Positions 1 to 6,896 of a stretch of DNA of 9,778 bases are shown here, one piece after another; within the stretch, counting starts at the first letter, position 1; every line of letters begins with the position of its first letter. The position numbers were made by a program, and so were the translations under genes. Origin of the DNA: CAIOSQ01 sp044359885 (GTDB lineage Bacteria > Pseudomonadota > Alphaproteobacteria > CACIAM-22H2). The DNA is taken from contig JBIKLI010000151.1 of NCBI GenBank assembly GCA_044359885.1, forward strand, positions 1 to 9,778, given 5' to 3'. The notes below the pieces were generated by a model. That model was not told the DNA's origin. It made no database searches and saw nothing but the letters and a program-made list of their open reading frames with translations.

Positions 1-2154
1 GGTCAGGCGGCGGTCACCCCGCCGCCGGGCGCGACCGCGGCCGCGGGTGGCGAGGCCCCGCGCGGCGGCGGCCCGCTGGACCAGTTCTGCACCGACCTGA
101 CCGCGCAGGCGAAGGCAGGCAAGATCGATCCGATCCTGGGCCGGGACGGCGAGATACGGCAGATGATCGACATCCTGACCCGGCGACGTCAGAACAACCC
201 GATCCTCACCGGCGAGGCCGGTGTCGGCAAGACCGCGGTCGTGGAGGGGCTGGCCCTGCGTATCGCGGCCGGCGACGTGCCCGAGGCGCTGGCGAAGGTT
301 AGGCTGATGTCCCTCGATCTTGGCCTGCTGCAGGCCGGGGCGGGGATGAAGGGCGAGTTCGAGAACCGCTTGCGCGGCGTGATCGACGCCGTGAAATCGT
401 CGCCGCAGCCGATCATCCTGTTCATCGACGAGGCGCACACGCTGATCGGTGCCGGCGGCGCCGCCGGCCAGAACGATGCCGCAAACCTGCTCAAGCCGGC
501 GCTGGCGCGCGGCGAGTTGCGATGCGTCGCGGCGACGACCTGGGCGGAGTACAAGAAATATTTCGAGAAGGACGCGGCGCTGACGCGCCGTTTCCAGGTC
601 GTCAAGGTGGAGGAACCGGACCTCACCCTCGCGAACGCCATGCTGCGTGGGCTGGTGGGGACGCTGGAGAAGCATCACGGCGTGAGGATCCTGGACGAAG
701 CCGTGACCGAGACGGTGCGGCTGTCGGCGCGCTACATCCCGGCGCGCCAGCTTCCGGACAAGGGCGTGTCGCTGCTCGACACCGCCTGCGCCCGCGTGGC
801 GATGAGCCAGGCCGCGATCCCTGCGCCGATCGAGGACCGGACCCGGCGCCTCGCGCTGATCGCGACCGAACTGCGCGCGCTGGGTCGCGAGACGGCGGTC
901 GGCAGCGACCACGCGAAACGGGTCGACGGGCTGACTGCCGAACAGGCGGAGGTCGAACGCGAACTCGAGGCGCTCAAGCGTCGCTGGGAAGAGGAAAAGG
1001 CGCTGGTCTCCCGTATCCGGGCGGTGCGCGAGGAACTCGAGGCGCCGGCCGAGGGCAATGACGGCGCCGACAAGCGCGCCGAACTCGATCGTCTGCGCGG
1101 CGAATTGCGGGCGCTGCAGGGCGAGGAGCCGCTGGTCCATCCGGTCGTCGACGGTCAGGCGGTCGCCGAAGTCGTCGCCACCTGGACGGGAATTCCGCTC
1201 GGTCGCATGGCGGGCGACGAAATCAAGTCGGTTCTGTCGCTCAGGCAGCGCCTGAACGAACGCGTGGTCGGTCAGGACCACGCCCTTGCCGCGATCGCCG
1301 AAGCGATTCGCACCAGCCGCGCCGGGCTGGCCGATCCGCGCAAGCCGATCGGCGTGTTCCTGATGGCGGGCACGTCGGGCGTCGGCAAGACCGAGACGGC
1401 CCTGGCGCTGGCCGATCTGCTCTATGGCGGCGAGCAGAACCTGACGACCATCAACATGAGCGAGTTCAAGGAGGAGCACAAGGTGGCGCTGCTGATGGGC
1501 AGCCCGCCCGGCTATGTCGGCTATGGCGAAGGCGGCGTCCTGACCGAAGCCGTGCGTCGCCGACCCTATTCGATCGTGCTGCTGGACGAGATGGAAAAGG
1601 CGCATCCCGGAGTCCAGGACGTGTTCTACCAGGTCTTCGACAAGGGCAACATGAAGGATGGCGAGGGTCGCGACATCGACTTCAAGAACAGCATCATCAT
1701 CATGACGTCGAACGCCGGCACGGACACGATCGCGAAGCTCTGCGCCGATCCCGAGACCGCGCCCGAACCGGCGGCGCTCGCGGAGGCGCTGCGTCCGGAT
1801 CTGCTCAAGGTCTTCAAGCCCGCATTCCTCGGACGCTGCAACGTGGTCATCTACTATCCGCTGGCCGACAACGTTCTGCGGCAGATCATCGGCCTGAAGC
1901 TGCGCAGCATCGGCAAGCGCGTGAAGGAGCGCTACGGCGTCGCGTTCGACGTCGACCCAGCGGTCGTCGATTCCATCGTCGCGCGCTGCCGCGAGGTGGA
2001 GAGCGGTGCGCGGAACATCGAGAACATTCTCAATCGGACCCTGCTGCCGGAATTGTCGGGCCGCGTGCTCGAGCGTCTTGCCGAAGGCCGCTCGCCCGCG
2101 CGCATCGCGATCGGCATCGGTCCGGAAGGGGCGTTCACCTACGCCCTTGACTAG
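1..2154 (+). CDS. clpV: T6SS sheath-recycling AAA+ ATPase ClpV (TssH), 5'-truncated
   Basis: ClpV is the cytosolic hexameric ATPase that disassembles the contracted TssB/TssC sheath after firing so that subunits can be reused. The reading frame is open from base 1 and gives 717 residues. Full ClpV is about 850-900 aa, so the N-terminal sheath-binding Clp_N domain lies outside the window and the true start is not visible. An Ala/Pro/Gly linker (window residues 1-28) leads into D1. D1 has Walker A GEAGVGKT (71-78) and Walker B FIDEAH (141-146), followed by a short charged coiled-coil M region (about 275-365). D2 has Walker A GTSGVGKT (457-464), pore segment SPPGYVGYGEGG (501-512) and Walker B LLDEMEKAHP (D529, E530). 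The ESGARNIENIL sensor-2 region lies near the end. The short M region, the D2 pore segment and the hcp/vgrG neighbours favour ClpV over ClpB. Both ATPase sites look intact. An in-frame ATG at 163 lies inside D1 and is not the start. Confidence 0.97.
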   Translation, partial: GQAAVTPPPGATAAAGGEAPRGGGPLDQFCTDLTAQAKAGKIDPILGRDGEIRQMIDILTRRRQNNPILTGEAGVGKTAVVEGLALRIAAGDVPEALAKVRLMSLDLGLLQAGAGMKGEFENRLRGVIDAVKSSPQPIILFIDEAHTLIGAGGAAGQNDAANLLKPALARGELRCVAATTWAEYKKYFEKDAALTRRFQVVKVEEPDLTLANAMLRGLVGTLEKHHGVRILDEAVTETVRLSARYIPARQLPDKGVSLLDTACARVAMSQAAIPAPIEDRTRRLALIATELRALGRETAVGSDHAKRVDGLTAEQAEVERELEALKRRWEEEKALVSRIRAVREELEAPAEGNDGADKRAELDRLRGELRALQGEEPLVHPVVDGQAVAEVVATWTGIPLGRMAGDEIKSVLSLRQRLNERVVGQDHALAAIAEAIRTSRAGLADPRKPIGVFLMAGTSGVGKTETALALADLLYGGEQNLTTINMSEFKEEHKVALLMGSPPGYVGYGEGGVLTEAVRRRPYSIVLLDEMEKAHPGVQDVFYQVFDKGNMKDGEGRDIDFKNSIIIMTSNAGTDTIAKLCADPETAPEPAALAEALRPDLLKVFKPAFLGRCNVVIYYPLADNVLRQIIGLKLRSIGKRVKERYGVAFDVDPAVVDSIVARCREVESGARNIENILNRTLLPELSGRVLERLAEGRSPARIAIGIGPEGAFTYALD

Positions 2155-2262
2155 TCCATCGACGCGGCGCCGGATCGATGATCCGCGCGCCGGTTATCCG
2201 TCCGTCCTCGAGCCGCAGCAGGGACGGGCGGTTTCCGCGGGTGCGGCGAACGGGGTGAACAC
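2155..2262 (+). other. clpV-hcp intergenic gap
   Basis: This 108-base gap carries no credible gene. A perfect 6-bp inverted repeat with a 3-base loop (2171-2176 / 2180-2185) begins 16 bases after the clpV stop, and a weaker one pairs 2202-2207 with 2222-2227. Neither is followed by a T-tract, so I do not call a terminator. Hcp is usually far more abundant than ClpV, so an hcp promoter or processing site here is plausible, but I see no confident -35/-10 or sigma-54 element. The hcp ribosome site is GGGGTG at 2252-2257, with a spacer of about 5 bases. Confidence 0.4.
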
Positions 2263-2742
2263 ATGGCGATCTTCCTCAAATACGGGTCGATCAACGGCGA
2301 GACGACGCAGGTCTCCCACAAGGACTGGATCGAGATCCAGTCCATGCAGTTCGGCGTGGGCCGCGGCATCAGTTCCGGGGTCGGTGGCGGGTCCAAGCGC
2401 GAGGCGACGGCGCCGACCGTCAGCGAGATCACGCTCACCAAGACCATGGACATCGCGTCGAACCTCCTGCTCAAGGAAGCGCTCGGCGGCAAGGCGGTGG
2501 ACGTCAAGATCGAACTGACCCAGACCGACAACAGCGGCAAGCACGTCGCCTTCCTGAAGTACATCCTCACCAACACGCTGATCTCGAGCTACAGCATCTC
2601 GTCGGGCGGGGACCGGCCGTCGGAGTCGCTCAGTCTCAACTTCACGAAGGTCGACAGCGAATATCTCAACATCGACGACAAGTTCGCGTCGAAGACGACC
2701 GGACACGTGATCTTCGACATCGCTCTGTCGAAGCTGAATTGA
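2263..2742 (+). CDS. hcp: T6SS tube protein Hcp (TssD)
   Basis: Hcp stacks as hexameric rings to form the inner tube that is propelled out of the cell with the VgrG spike; it also chaperones small effectors in its lumen. The 159-residue length is typical. The sequence opens with MAIFLKYGSINGET and has the family's beta-rich pattern: EIQSMQFGVGR (24-34), EITLTKTMDIASNLLLKEA (55-73) and VDVKIELTQTD (79-89). The end FDIALSKLN is also Hcp-like. There is no C-terminal effector extension and no signal peptide, as expected for a T6SS-exported protein. The start has a GGGGTG Shine-Dalgarno 5 bases upstream and gives the correct family N-terminus. The gene lies between clpV and vgrG on the same strand. 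The 79-base gap to vgrG contains a GC hairpin that may help set a higher Hcp level. Confidence 0.97.
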   Translation: MAIFLKYGSINGETTQVSHKDWIEIQSMQFGVGRGISSGVGGGSKREATAPTVSEITLTKTMDIASNLLLKEALGGKAVDVKIELTQTDNSGKHVAFLKYILTNTLISSYSISSGGDRPSESLSLNFTKVDSEYLNIDDKFASKTTGHVIFDIALSKLN

Positions 2743-2756
2743 CGGCGCGATCTGCA

Positions 2757-2782
2757 CCGGCGCGCCGCGTGCGGCGCGCCGG
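2757..2782 (+). promoter_or_regulatory. Strong GC hairpin between hcp and vgrG
   Basis: Bases 2757-2768 (CCGGCGCGCCGC) are the exact reverse complement of 2771-2782, with GT between them. The RNA would fold as an 11-bp stem closed by a 4-base CGTG loop, starting 15 bases after the hcp stop. No T-tract follows, so it does not look like a canonical intrinsic terminator. It resembles the intercistronic stem-loops that protect an upstream message from 3' exonucleases or attenuate read-through, which would suit high Hcp and low VgrG output. The function is inferred; the palindrome is directly visible. Confidence 0.6.
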
Positions 2783-2821
2783 AGACGCGGTGCTCTGGCG
2801 GCGGACGCGGGAAGGTCCAGG

Positions 2822-4711
2822 ATGAGCGGGGCCATCAAGCTGACCCAGGCCGGACGGCGGCTCAGGATCGCGTCGCCGCTCGGCGCGGATACGCTGATCC
2901 TTCGTGGTCTGTCGGTCCGCGAGGCGATCGGCCGCCCGTTCTCGATCGGCGCCGATCTCGTGTCGATCGAAGAGGACATCAAGCCAGGTGCCTTGCTCGG
3001 CAAGCCGGTGACGTGCACGGTCGATGTCGGTCATGCGGCGCCGCGGCATTTTCACGGCATCGTGCGAGAGTTCGCCCGCACCGGGGCCTATGGCCGAGGC
3101 CTGACCGCGTACCGCCTGGAGGCGGTGCCGCGGATGTGGAATCTGGGCCGGACGTCGGATTGCCGGATCTTCCAGGACAAATCGGTGGCCGACATCGCCG
3201 GCACCGTGTTCGGCGAGCACGGCGTCGCGCCCGCGCGCTTTGCCTCCGGCATGCCCAGGGACAAGCGCGTCTATTGCGTGCAGTTCAACGAGACCGATCT
3301 GGAATTCGTGCAGCGCCTGCTGGACGAGGTCGGCGCCGGTTATTTCTTCGAGCACAAGGAAAACGATCATGCGCTGGTGATCTGCGGCGCGAATTCGGAC
3401 TATCCCCTCGTTGGCGGCGATCCGCAGACGGTCCGCCCCCACTCGGACGTCCATGCGGCGCTGACGACATGGCAACCGCTCGGTGCGCTGCAGCCCGGCA
3501 AGGTGCACGCCCGGGACTTCGACCAACTGAAGCCCGCCGCACCTCTCGAATCCCGTGCCGCCTCGATCCTGGGCATCGCCGGATCGTCGGAACTCGAGCT
3601 CTTCTTCTGGCCCAGCGGTCGTGCGGACCGTCCCGACGGCGATCCGGCCAAGCTCGCGATGGAAGCGGCCGAGGCGTCCGCCGATGTCGTGCACGCCGGC
3701 GGCAACGATCCGGCGATGTGCGCCGGCAGTCGCCTCAAGGTGATGGGGGGGCTCGATGCCAAGCAGGCCGGCACGTGGCTGATCACCGCCGTCAGCCATG
3801 ACGCCTACGACGAGACACATCTCGTCGACGGCGGCAGCGCCCAGTACCGGAATTCGCTGACCCTCATCCCCGCAGATCGGACCTGGCGGCCGTCATGGAC
3901 CCGTCCCCGTCCCGCGATGCCAGGCGTGCACAGCGCGATCGTCACCGGCCCGTCGGGCGAGGAGATCCACTGCGACGAGTACGGGCGGGTCAAGGTCCAT
4001 TTCCACTGGGATCGCGGCGGCAAGAGGGACGATTCCTCCACCTGCTGGATCCGGGTGGCGCAAGGCTTCGCCGGACGGTGGGGCGGCTCGTGGATGCTGC
4101 CGCGCGTCGGCGACGAGGTTCTGGTCGCCTTCGTCGACGGGGACGTCGATCGCCCGGTGGTGATCGGCAGCGTCTACAACGCCGAGCAGAAGCCGATCTA
4201 TGCCTTGCCGGCGAACAAGACCCAGTCCGGCATCAAGACCCGTTCGAGCAAGGGGGGCGGCGCGTCGAATTTCAACGAGCTGCGCTTCGAGGACAAGAAG
4301 GGCGCCGAGGAGATCAATGTCCAGGCGGAGAAGGACGTCCAGATCCTGGTCAAGAACGACCGCACCGAGCGGATCAAGCACAACCGGACCGAGTTCGTGG
4401 AGAACGATCATACGGAGCGGGTGACCAACAATCGCAGCGCCACGATCGAGCGCGGCAACGAGACCCGGCTGGTCGAGAAGGGAAACATCTCCGAGAAGGC
4501 CTCGATGGGAAAGATCGAGGTCGAGGCGATGCAGTCGATCACGCTGAAATGCGGCTCGAGCAAGATCACGATGACCCCGGCGGAGATAACGGTCGAATCG
4601 GTGCAGATAAAGATCAAAGGGCAGGCGATGCTGCAGTCCGAGGCGCCGATGGCCGAGCACAAGGGAACCGGCATGATGACGATCAAGGGCGGCATCGTGC
4701 TGATCAATTGA
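2822..4711 (+). CDS. vgrG: T6SS spike protein VgrG (TssI)
   Basis: VgrG trimers cap the Hcp tube and form the puncturing spike, with the PAAR protein as the tip. The 629 residues follow the standard order. The gp27-like base spans about 15-375 and includes YRLEAVPRMWNLGR (97-110) and VQFNETDLEFVQRLLDEVG (153-171). The gp5 OB-fold spans about 379-453, with EYGRVKVHFHWDR (386-398), WIRVAQGFAG (409-418) and PRVGDEVLVAFVDGD (427-441). Then come NFNELRFEDKKG (483-494), a charged region with 8-residue periodicity around 514-555 that fits the trimeric beta-helix, and a DUF2345-like tail ending GGIVLIN. No toxin domain follows, so effectors would be delivered as non-covalent cargo. The ATG is supported by GGGAAGG at 2809-2815. 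It is most likely co-transcribed with hcp upstream and with the PAAR gene 17 bases downstream. Confidence 0.97.
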   Translation: MSGAIKLTQAGRRLRIASPLGADTLILRGLSVREAIGRPFSIGADLVSIEEDIKPGALLGKPVTCTVDVGHAAPRHFHGIVREFARTGAYGRGLTAYRLEAVPRMWNLGRTSDCRIFQDKSVADIAGTVFGEHGVAPARFASGMPRDKRVYCVQFNETDLEFVQRLLDEVGAGYFFEHKENDHALVICGANSDYPLVGGDPQTVRPHSDVHAALTTWQPLGALQPGKVHARDFDQLKPAAPLESRAASILGIAGSSELELFFWPSGRADRPDGDPAKLAMEAAEASADVVHAGGNDPAMCAGSRLKVMGGLDAKQAGTWLITAVSHDAYDETHLVDGGSAQYRNSLTLIPADRTWRPSWTRPRPAMPGVHSAIVTGPSGEEIHCDEYGRVKVHFHWDRGGKRDDSSTCWIRVAQGFAGRWGGSWMLPRVGDEVLVAFVDGDVDRPVVIGSVYNAEQKPIYALPANKTQSGIKTRSSKGGGASNFNELRFEDKKGAEEINVQAEKDVQILVKNDRTERIKHNRTEFVENDHTERVTNNRSATIERGNETRLVEKGNISEKASMGKIEVEAMQSITLKCGSSKITMTPAEITVESVQIKIKGQAMLQSEAPMAEHKGTGMMTIKGGIVLIN

Positions 4712-4728
4712 AGGAGACGACGGCGACC

Positions 4729-5028
4729 ATGCCTCCAGCTTCGCGGATCACCGACATGCAGGTCTGCCCGATGGTGGTTCCCGGTCCCGCGCCGATCCCC
4801 CATGTCGGCGGACCGATCGTCAAGGGGTTGCCGACCGTCATCACCGGCGGCATGCCTCAGGCGCGCATCACCGATACCTGCATCTGCGCGGTTCCGATCC
4901 CCAACATGATCGCGAAGGGCAGCGCGACGGTGATCGTCGGCGGTCTTCCGGCGGCACGCATCGGAGACACGACCGCCCATGGAGGGACGATCGTGTCCGG
5001 CTTCCCGACGGTGATCATCGGCGGTTGA
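4729..5028 (+). CDS. Minimal PAAR-domain spike-tip protein
   Basis: PAAR proteins fold into a zinc-stabilised cone that sharpens the VgrG spike and can link effectors to it. This one is 99 residues and consists only of the PAAR domain. Three pseudo-repeats are visible: IVKGLPTVITGGMPQARITDT (30-50), IAKGSATVIVGGLPAARIGDT (61-81) and TIVSGFPTVIIGG (87-99). Likely zinc ligands are H25 (PHVGG), C51 or C53, and H84 (TAHGG); this is inferred from the family, which uses His/Cys near these places. The ATG follows GAAGGAG at 4710-4716, which overlaps the vgrG stop, so translation is probably coupled to vgrG. The reading frame extends far upstream inside vgrG in another frame, but only the part from 4729 is protein-like. 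Its last 14 bases overlap the 3' end of the converging minus-strand gene. Confidence 0.95.
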   Translation: MPPASRITDMQVCPMVVPGPAPIPHVGGPIVKGLPTVITGGMPQARITDTCICAVPIPNMIAKGSATVIVGGLPAARIGDTTAHGGTIVSGFPTVIIGG

Positions 5029-6067
5029 CGGCGGAATTGGTCGGCTGCGGCGGCGCGCTCAGGCCGGGAAATCCCTGCAGCATCTTGGTCCGCATCGATG
5101 CGAAGCTTTCGGGAGCGACGCCGATCGTCTCGGCCGAGAAGAAACGCGGATCGGGCGTGAACACCAGATAGGCCATCGCTTCGTTGGCGACCAGCGTCTC
5201 GTTGCCGACGTCGTAACCTTCCTGCCCGAGGAACCGGGCGATGGCTGACCGCTCGCCGTCGTCGAAGCGCCGGCGCCAGACGTCGACGACATGGTCCGCG
5301 ATGTCGCGCCGGGTGAAGAAGTATCCGTGACCGATCTCGTGGTCCAGGATGGCGCGGCGCATGTGCGGGTCCACGCCGTCGCCCGGGTTCGGGACGGAGA
5401 TCATGGCGATCTCCTCCTCTGCTGGAACCAGCGACCGCGCCTCGTCGAACCGCGCGCGCAGCCAGGCTTCGGCCGGACGCAGCGGGACCGCGTCGCGGGC
5501 GGCCAGCGCGAAGAACCGGGCGATATCGGTACCCTTGTAGTCATGACCAAGGTACCAGGTTTCCGGCCGGTCTCCGTGGCGGGCGATGAACTCTGCCAGC
5601 GTGACCTCGTCGACGACCCGGTCGCGTGGCATTCCGGCCTTCTCGATCAGTGCCGCCAGACGGTTCAACGTCGCGGCCTGGCTGCCGAGATCGGCGAACA
5701 GAACGACGAAGATCCTGTCGTTCTCGCGCAGCCTCAGGACCGTCGCCTCGTGGACTGTGCGTTCATGGAGCTCGGCGGCCGATGCAAAGGGAAATTGGAT
5801 CGCCGACGAAACGGCACTCTGGCCGATGCTGGCCGGGCGCCCATCGGTTGTGGAGACGGCGACGGGAGGCGCCTCGCGCGCGAACCACAACCAGGCGCCG
5901 CCGCCCAAGGCGCCACAAAGCAGGATGCCGGCTAGCGCCGCGGCAATGCCGCGCGACCGCAAGGCAGACGCCGCGGCGGGTGCCGGCAAGCGTCGGGTTC
6001 GAGCCGAAGGACGGCGTGCCGGACGAGGCGTCTCGATCCGGACCGTCCGGTCCGAATCGGGGTCCAC
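5015..6067 (-). CDS. Membrane-anchored protein with HExxH...NEA metallopeptidase signature (unassigned family)
   Basis: I do not recognise the family of this 350-residue protein. A basic Arg/Pro-rich cytoplasmic segment (1-40) is followed by one hydrophobic helix (about 41-62) with several arginines before it. This predicts a type II anchor with residues 65-350 in the periplasm. The C-terminal half has LDHEIGHGYFFT (241-252) with HEIGH at 243-247, a zinc-peptidase HExxH motif. N295-E296-A297 follows 49 residues later and matches the NEA that supplies the third zinc ligand in thermolysin-like gluzincins. A conserved-looking WYLGHDYKGTDIARFF lies at 171-186. The start is GTG, 6 bases after the ompA-like stop, with GGGAG upstream, so the two are almost certainly one operon. 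Peptidase activity is inferred from motifs only. It could be an envelope-remodelling enzyme for T6SS assembly, a cargo effector, or an inactive homologue. Its 3' end overlaps the PAAR gene by 14 bases. Confidence 0.8.
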   Translation of the reverse strand: MDPDSDRTVRIETPRPARRPSARTRRLPAPAAASALRSRGIAAALAGILLCGALGGGAWLWFAREAPPVAVSTTDGRPASIGQSAVSSAIQFPFASAAELHERTVHEATVLRLRENDRIFVVLFADLGSQAATLNRLAALIEKAGMPRDRVVDEVTLAEFIARHGDRPETWYLGHDYKGTDIARFFALAARDAVPLRPAEAWLRARFDEARSLVPAEEEIAMISVPNPGDGVDPHMRRAILDHEIGHGYFFTRRDIADHVVDVWRRRFDDGERSAIARFLGQEGYDVGNETLVANEAMAYLVFTPDPRFFSAETIGVAPESFASMRTKMLQGFPGLSAPPQPTNSAVNRR

Positions 6068-6073
6068 CTCGCC

Positions 6074-6739
6074 TCAACTCCCGATATTGACGATCTTGAC
6101 GCGACGGTTGCGGATTTCGGCGGTCTGCGGCGGGGTGGCAACCTCGGGCATCGTGTCGCCAAGCCCGATCGCTTCCAGCCGGGCTGCAGAAACGCCGAAA
6201 TTCGCGCTCAGGTAGTCGCGCACGGCGGCAGCGCGACGCTCGGACAGGATGCGGTTGCTGGCGGGATTGCCGACCGTGTCGGTGTGTCCCTCGATGCGGA
6301 ACCGGTACGGCGCGAGGTCGGCGGAGGACAGCGCACGGCCCAGCGGCTGCAACGCGCGCCTGGCTTCCGAGGTCAACTCCGCCGAGCCGGTCGCGAACGT
6401 GACGGTGATCGACACCGAGGGCGCATCGTCCGTGGCCGCAGGCGCTGTGACAGGAGCCGCAGGCGCCGCGACAGGGGCCGCAGGTGCTGCGACCGCGGTC
6501 GCAGCCGCCGGACGGGCCGGCTCGATCGGTGTCACGATGGTTCCGGCAGGAGCCGGTGCGCTGGGCGCAGCCGCCGCGGGTGCGGAACTCGGCATCCGGA
6601 TGCCGCGGGTCGCGGCGGAGGGCTTGAGTTTCTCGATCAGCGACAATGTCGCGGCGTCGGTCTGTGCGGCCGAGTGATCGGCGATGAACAAGGATCCGCC
6701 GAGGACGAGGGCGGCGATGAGTCTGCGGGACCCGAACAT
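6074..6739 (-). CDS. Exported OmpA-family peptidoglycan-binding protein, T6SS-associated
   Basis: This is a 221-residue exported protein. A signal peptide (MFGSRRLIAALVLGGSLF..., probable cleavage SAA|QTD near residue 25) is followed by a short helix (LSLIEKLKPS) and a low-complexity Ala/Pro linker (about 50-105). A C-terminal OmpA-like domain (about 108-221) carries VTFATGSAEL, IEGHTDTVGNPASNRILSERR and IRNRRVKIVNIG. The D of GHTD and the R of LSERR are the usual diaminopimelate-contacting residues of OmpA domains. The protein should sit in the periplasm and hold peptidoglycan; in T6SS loci such domains often anchor the membrane complex (the TagL role), although TagL itself is usually membrane-spanning and this one looks soluble after cleavage. 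The ATG at 6739 is chosen because GGAAAGGAG lies just upstream and the signal peptide begins there; an in-frame GTG at 6769 would put that Shine-Dalgarno inside the coding region. The metallopeptidase-like gene follows after 6 bases. Confidence 0.92.
   Translation of the reverse strand: MFGSRRLIAALVLGGSLFIADHSAAQTDAATLSLIEKLKPSAATRGIRMPSSAPAAAAPSAPAPAGTIVTPIEPARPAAATAVAAPAAPVAAPAAPVTAPAATDDAPSVSITVTFATGSAELTSEARRALQPLGRALSSADLAPYRFRIEGHTDTVGNPASNRILSERRAAAVRDYLSANFGVSAARLEAIGLGDTMPEVATPPQTAEIRNRRVKIVNIGS
6435..6497 (-). repeat. Three tandem 21-bp repeats in the OmpA-like linker
   Basis: Three imperfect 21-base units at 6435-6455, 6456-6476 and 6477-6497 each begin GCCGCAGG on the plus strand and keep most of their bases. 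On the minus strand they encode a 7-residue Ala/Pro/Val repeat (AAPVTAP / AAPVAAP and a diverged copy). A length that is a multiple of three means that copy-number change would alter linker length without shifting frame. Confidence 0.75.
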
Positions 6740-6896
6740 CGGATATGTCTCCTTTCCGAGATATGGCACCGGCGCATGTTGCAGGCCAGGCGCGGGAAAT
6801 CGAGCACTTCGAAGCTATCGTGAATTCGTGAAGAAACTGAGTCCTTTCTTGGGGCGGGACGTCATCCTTACGATCGATTTCGGGCGCCGCCCGCCG
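6740..6896 (-). other. Spacer between cyclase-FHA gene and ompA-like gene
   Basis: These 157 bases separate two minus-strand genes. Just after the cyclase stop there is a short CGGGC...GCCCG hairpin (6881-6893) without a T-tract, too weak to call a terminator. An 8-base tandem repeat (TCGTGAAT/TCGTGAAG, plus strand 6818-6833) may be an operator but could be chance. The strong ompA Shine-Dalgarno is at the left edge. The middle is less GC-rich than the coding sequence, so a separate promoter for the ompA-like/peptidase pair is plausible, though no clear -35/-10 pair is visible. Confidence 0.35.

Noticed and set aside
2171..2185. Hairpin after clpV as an intrinsic terminator
   Set aside because: The stem is only 6 bp and no T-tract follows on the plus strand.
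2666..3820. A 384-codon minus-strand frame opposite vgrG, with similar ones at 2194-3018 and 3893-4660
   Set aside because: These mirror the vgrG and hcp codons, have compositions typical of antisense frames, and show no domain or ribosome site.
3895..4728. Upstream extension of the PAAR reading frame inside vgrG
   Set aside because: Its sequence is Arg/Gly-rich out-of-frame vgrG. Protein-like sequence begins only at the ATG at 4729, which has its own Shine-Dalgarno, so this is not a large PAAR fusion protein.
6740..6769. GTG start 10 codons upstream for the OmpA-like gene
   Set aside because: It would bury the strong GGAAAGGAG site in the coding region and add a polar segment before the signal peptide.
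6764..6782. A sigma-54-like TGGCAC...TTGCA pair on the plus strand
   Set aside because: The two elements are 9 bases apart instead of about 5, and it points into the 3' end of the minus-strand cyclase gene, where no plus-strand gene starts.
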